From Acidobacteriota bacterium (GTDB taxonomy: Bacteria; Acidobacteriota; Terriglobia; Terriglobales; Acidobacteriaceae), in assembly GCA_021799945.1 (NCBI GenBank), contig JAJYZK010000174.1, forward strand, positions 1 to 6,887: a stretch of 6,887 bases of DNA, read 5' to 3'. Positions 4,472 through 6,887 of this stretch are shown here, one piece after another. Numbering within the stretch: the first letter of the stretch is position 1; every line of letters begins with the position of its first letter. The position numbers and the translations under genes were made by a program. The notes below the pieces were generated by a model that searched no databases, was not told where the DNA came from, and was given only the letters and a program-made list of their open reading frames with translations.

Positions 4472-6887
4472 ATGAGCAAATCCCTGGTGATCGTCGAATC
4501 GCCGGCTAAGGCGAAGACGATCCACAAATATCTCGGAAAAGACTTCACCGTCGAGGCGTCGCTCGGGCACATCAAGGACCTGCCGAAAAACAGGATCGGC
4601 GTCGAGCTGGGCGATGGCAGCTTCGAGCCGGAGCTCCTCGTGATACCCGGCAAGGAGAAGGTCGTCGAGCGGCTGAAGAAGCTGGCGAAGAAATCGGACT
4701 CCATCTATCTGGCTCCCGATCCGGACCGGGAGGGCGAGGCCATCGCCGCGCACCTGGAAGAAGAACTGCGGGAAGTCGCCGGCAAGAACGCAATCCATCG
4801 GGTTACCTTTAACGAAATTACGCCGAAGGCGGTTCGCGCCGCCTTCGAACACGCTCGCGACGTGGACCGGAGGCTGGTGGATGCGCAACAGACGCGCCGC
4901 GTTCTGGACCGCATCGTGGGGTATCAAATCTCCCCTCTGCTATGGGACAAAGTGCGCCGCGGGCTCTCCGCCGGGCGCGTGCAGACGGTCGCCCTCCGCC
5001 TGATCGTCGAACGCGAGCAGGAGATTAAGGCCTTCACGCCGGTGGAATATTGGACCATCGATGCGCAGTTGTCGCCGGAACGGGCCGATCCGCCCTTCAC
5101 CGCGCGTTTTGTGGGCATAGACGGCAAAAAGTCCGCGGTGGAGACAGTGGACGCGCCTTCCCTCCCCAGCCAGGCGGAAACCGACGCGGTGGTGGCCGGG
5201 CTTAAGGAGGCCAAGTGGTCGGTTGACAATGTGGAAAGCAAGGAGCGGCGGCGCAATCCCGCTGCGCCGTTCACCACCAGCAAGCTCCAGCAGGACGCTT
5301 CCCGCCAACTTGGATTCAGCGTCCGGCGCACCATGGGCGTGGCGCAGAGGCTGTATGAGGGCCTCGAACTGGGCGGCGAAGGCTCGGTCGGTTTGATCAC
5401 CTACATGCGCACGGACTCCACGCGCGTCGCCCCGGAGGCCATCGCCGAGGTTCGTGCGTGGATCGCCGAAAAGCACGGGAATGGCTACCTGCCCGCATCG
5501 CCGAATGCCTTCAAAAGCAAGAAGGATGCCCAGGACGCGCATGAGGCGATCCGGCCCACCGCCGTGGAGCGGCATCCGGACTCCCTCAAGTCCTTGTTGA
5601 GCGACGAGCAATATCGGCTCTACCGGCTGATCTGGCAGCGCTTTGTCGCCTCGCAGATGACGCCCGCCGTCTACGACCAGACTACGGTGGAGATCGCCGC
5701 GGCCGCGGATCGCCGCTACAACTTCAGGGTGACCGGCTCCGTGCTGAAATTCGACGGCTTCCTCAAGGTGTATGAAGAGGCCAAAGAGAAAAAAGACGAG
5801 GACGACGAAGCGTTGACGACCCGCCTGCCTTCCCTCCGGAACGGGCAATCTCTGGCGCTGCGCGGCCTGCTGCCGGAGCGGCACTTCACCGAGCCCCGCC
5901 CCCGCTTCAACGAAGCTTCTCTCGTGCGCGAGTTGGAGGAGCGAGGCATCGGCCGCCCCTCCACCTACGCCACCATCATCAATACGATTCAGGAGCGCGA
6001 GTATGTGCAGAAGGTGGGCGGAGGCAGAAGCGCGCGCTTTGTGCCCACCGAGATCGGCGACGTCGTCACCCGGCTGCTGGTGAATAACTTTCCCTACATC
6101 TTCGATTCGCAATACACCGCCCGGCTGGAGGAAGAGCTGGACGATATTGAAGATGGCAAGGAGGAGTGGACCACTCTTCTGGGGGGCTTTTACGGCCATT
6201 TCGCCGAGGAGCTCAAGCACGCCGGCAAGCACATGGAAAACATCAAGCGCATGGAGAAGCCAACCGATGAAACATGCGACCTCTGCGGCTCGCCTTTGGT
6301 CCTGAAGTGGGGCAAGTTCGGCAGCTTCTTCGCCTGCAGCGCCTACGACAAGAAAAATCCCAATAGCTGCACCTTCACCAGGGAAAACCTAGCCGCGAAG
6401 CCGGAGATGAACACCCCCGAGGCGCAGGAGGCCGAGCAGGCCGAGGAATATTGCGAAAACTGCGGCCGGGCGATGGTGCTCAAGCGCGGGCGTTTCGGCA
6501 TGTTTATGGCCTGCCCCGGCTACAACGAAGATCCGCCTTGCAAGACCACTCGCAGGCTCAACCAGAAACAGCAGCAGAAGGCCGCCCAGCCTCTGGAGGA
6601 GAAATGTCCGAAGTGCGGCGAGAATCTGGTGCTGCGCAACGGCCCCTACGGTGAGTTCGCCTCCTGCGGCGGCTATCCGAAGTGCAAGTACATCAAGCAA
6701 AACCTGATCGAAGGCATGAAGTGCCCGGAATGCGGAGAGGGAGATATCGCCGAACGCAAGGCGCGCCGGGGGAATGTCTTTTACGGCTGCACTCGCTATC
6801 CCAAGTGTTCGTTCACCTCCAACTGGAAGCCGGTGAACCGGAAATGCCCGGAGTGCGGTAGTCCCTACCTGGTGGAAAAGTCCCTGG
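4472..6887 (+). CDS. topA: DNA topoisomerase I (type IA), 3' end outside window
   Basis: TopA relaxes negative supercoils behind transcription and replication by cutting one strand through a 5'-phosphotyrosine and passing the other. The frame is open from ATG 4472 to the window end, 805 codons without a stop. AAAGGGG five bases upstream is a fair ribosome-binding site. The Toprim domain shows Glu9 (IVESPAKAKTI) and the metal-binding D83-x-D85-x-E87 (DPDREGEAIAAHL). The catalytic Tyr is residue 311 in GLITYMRTDSTRVA, close to Tyr319 of E. coli. QDAHEAIRPT and GIGRPSTYATI (from residue 492) complete the type IA core. The C-terminal tail holds tandem C4 zinc fingers starting at Cys602, Cys661, Cys712 and Cys751, each C-x2-C followed by a second Cys pair. 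A fifth begins at Cys792 and is cut by the window edge. E. coli TopA has 865 residues, so most of the protein is present. It follows dprA on the same strand and may have its own promoter. Confidence 0.97.
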   Translation, partial: MSKSLVIVESPAKAKTIHKYLGKDFTVEASLGHIKDLPKNRIGVELGDGSFEPELLVIPGKEKVVERLKKLAKKSDSIYLAPDPDREGEAIAAHLEEELREVAGKNAIHRVTFNEITPKAVRAAFEHARDVDRRLVDAQQTRRVLDRIVGYQISPLLWDKVRRGLSAGRVQTVALRLIVEREQEIKAFTPVEYWTIDAQLSPERADPPFTARFVGIDGKKSAVETVDAPSLPSQAETDAVVAGLKEAKWSVDNVESKERRRNPAAPFTTSKLQQDASRQLGFSVRRTMGVAQRLYEGLELGGEGSVGLITYMRTDSTRVAPEAIAEVRAWIAEKHGNGYLPASPNAFKSKKDAQDAHEAIRPTAVERHPDSLKSLLSDEQYRLYRLIWQRFVASQMTPAVYDQTTVEIAAAADRRYNFRVTGSVLKFDGFLKVYEEAKEKKDEDDEALTTRLPSLRNGQSLALRGLLPERHFTEPRPRFNEASLVRELEERGIGRPSTYATIINTIQEREYVQKVGGGRSARFVPTEIGDVVTRLLVNNFPYIFDSQYTARLEEELDDIEDGKEEWTTLLGGFYGHFAEELKHAGKHMENIKRMEKPTDETCDLCGSPLVLKWGKFGSFFACSAYDKKNPNSCTFTRENLAAKPEMNTPEAQEAEQAEEYCENCGRAMVLKRGRFGMFMACPGYNEDPPCKTTRRLNQKQQQKAAQPLEEKCPKCGENLVLRNGPYGEFASCGGYPKCKYIKQNLIEGMKCPECGEGDIAERKARRGNVFYGCTRYPKCSFTSNWKPVNRKCPECGSPYLVEKSL

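Noticed and set aside
4940..6232. 430-codon open frame on the - strand
   Set aside because: It is antisense to the conserved topA core, whose motifs are intact. No family resemblance is seen; a shadow frame.
1..6887. CRISPR array, insertion sequence, phage, toxin-antitoxin or defence island
   Set aside because: No repeated spacer units, terminal inverted repeats, transposase or integrase motifs or defence domains were seen. All five genes are housekeeping or common metabolic families.

Overview
This 6.9 kb window is ordinary, gene-dense, GC-rich bacterial chromosome. It holds five protein-coding genes: two are cut by the window edges and three are complete. I see no mobile element, CRISPR array, rRNA or tRNA gene, and no convincing undescribed system. 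The likely source is a Gram-negative-type bacterium that makes menaquinone by the futalosine route. The style of the proteins (for example the WGPN-type loop in DprA and the AIDFLNPAPL start of MqnA) reminds me of Acidobacteriota. That placement is an impression from protein style, not a computed one.

Layout, left to right. (1) Positions 1-549, + strand: the C-terminal 182 residues of a FabH-type ketoacyl-ACP synthase III, with the His and Asn of the catalytic triad; the Cys lies off the left edge. (2) Positions 512-1843, - strand: a complete amidase-signature hydrolase that converges on fabH and overlaps its 3' end by 38 bp. (3) Positions 1844-2002: a short gap holding a perfect 9-bp inverted repeat. 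(4) Positions 2003-2908, - strand: mqnA, chorismate dehydratase, the first step of futalosine-route menaquinone synthesis. (5) Positions 2909-3075: a divergent intergenic region with a sigma70-like promoter candidate pointing to dprA, followed by a leader with a 7-bp stem. (6) Positions 3076-4263, + strand: dprA, the DNA-processing protein that loads RecA on incoming single-stranded DNA. (7) Positions 4264-4471: a gap holding a weak terminator candidate and then two back-to-back hairpins ahead of topA. (8) Positions 4472-6887, + strand: topA, DNA topoisomerase I, with the catalytic core, four complete C4 zinc fingers and the start of a fifth before the window ends.

Functionally these are housekeeping genes: fatty-acid initiation, quinone synthesis, DNA uptake/recombination and supercoiling control, plus one hydrolase of unknown substrate. 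dprA and topA lie on the same strand in the order seen in many bacteria and may be partly co-transcribed. mqnA and the amidase share a strand and may form a two-gene unit, though nothing in the sequence ties their chemistry together. The many other long open frames (up to about 450 codons) are GC-driven shadows of these five genes.
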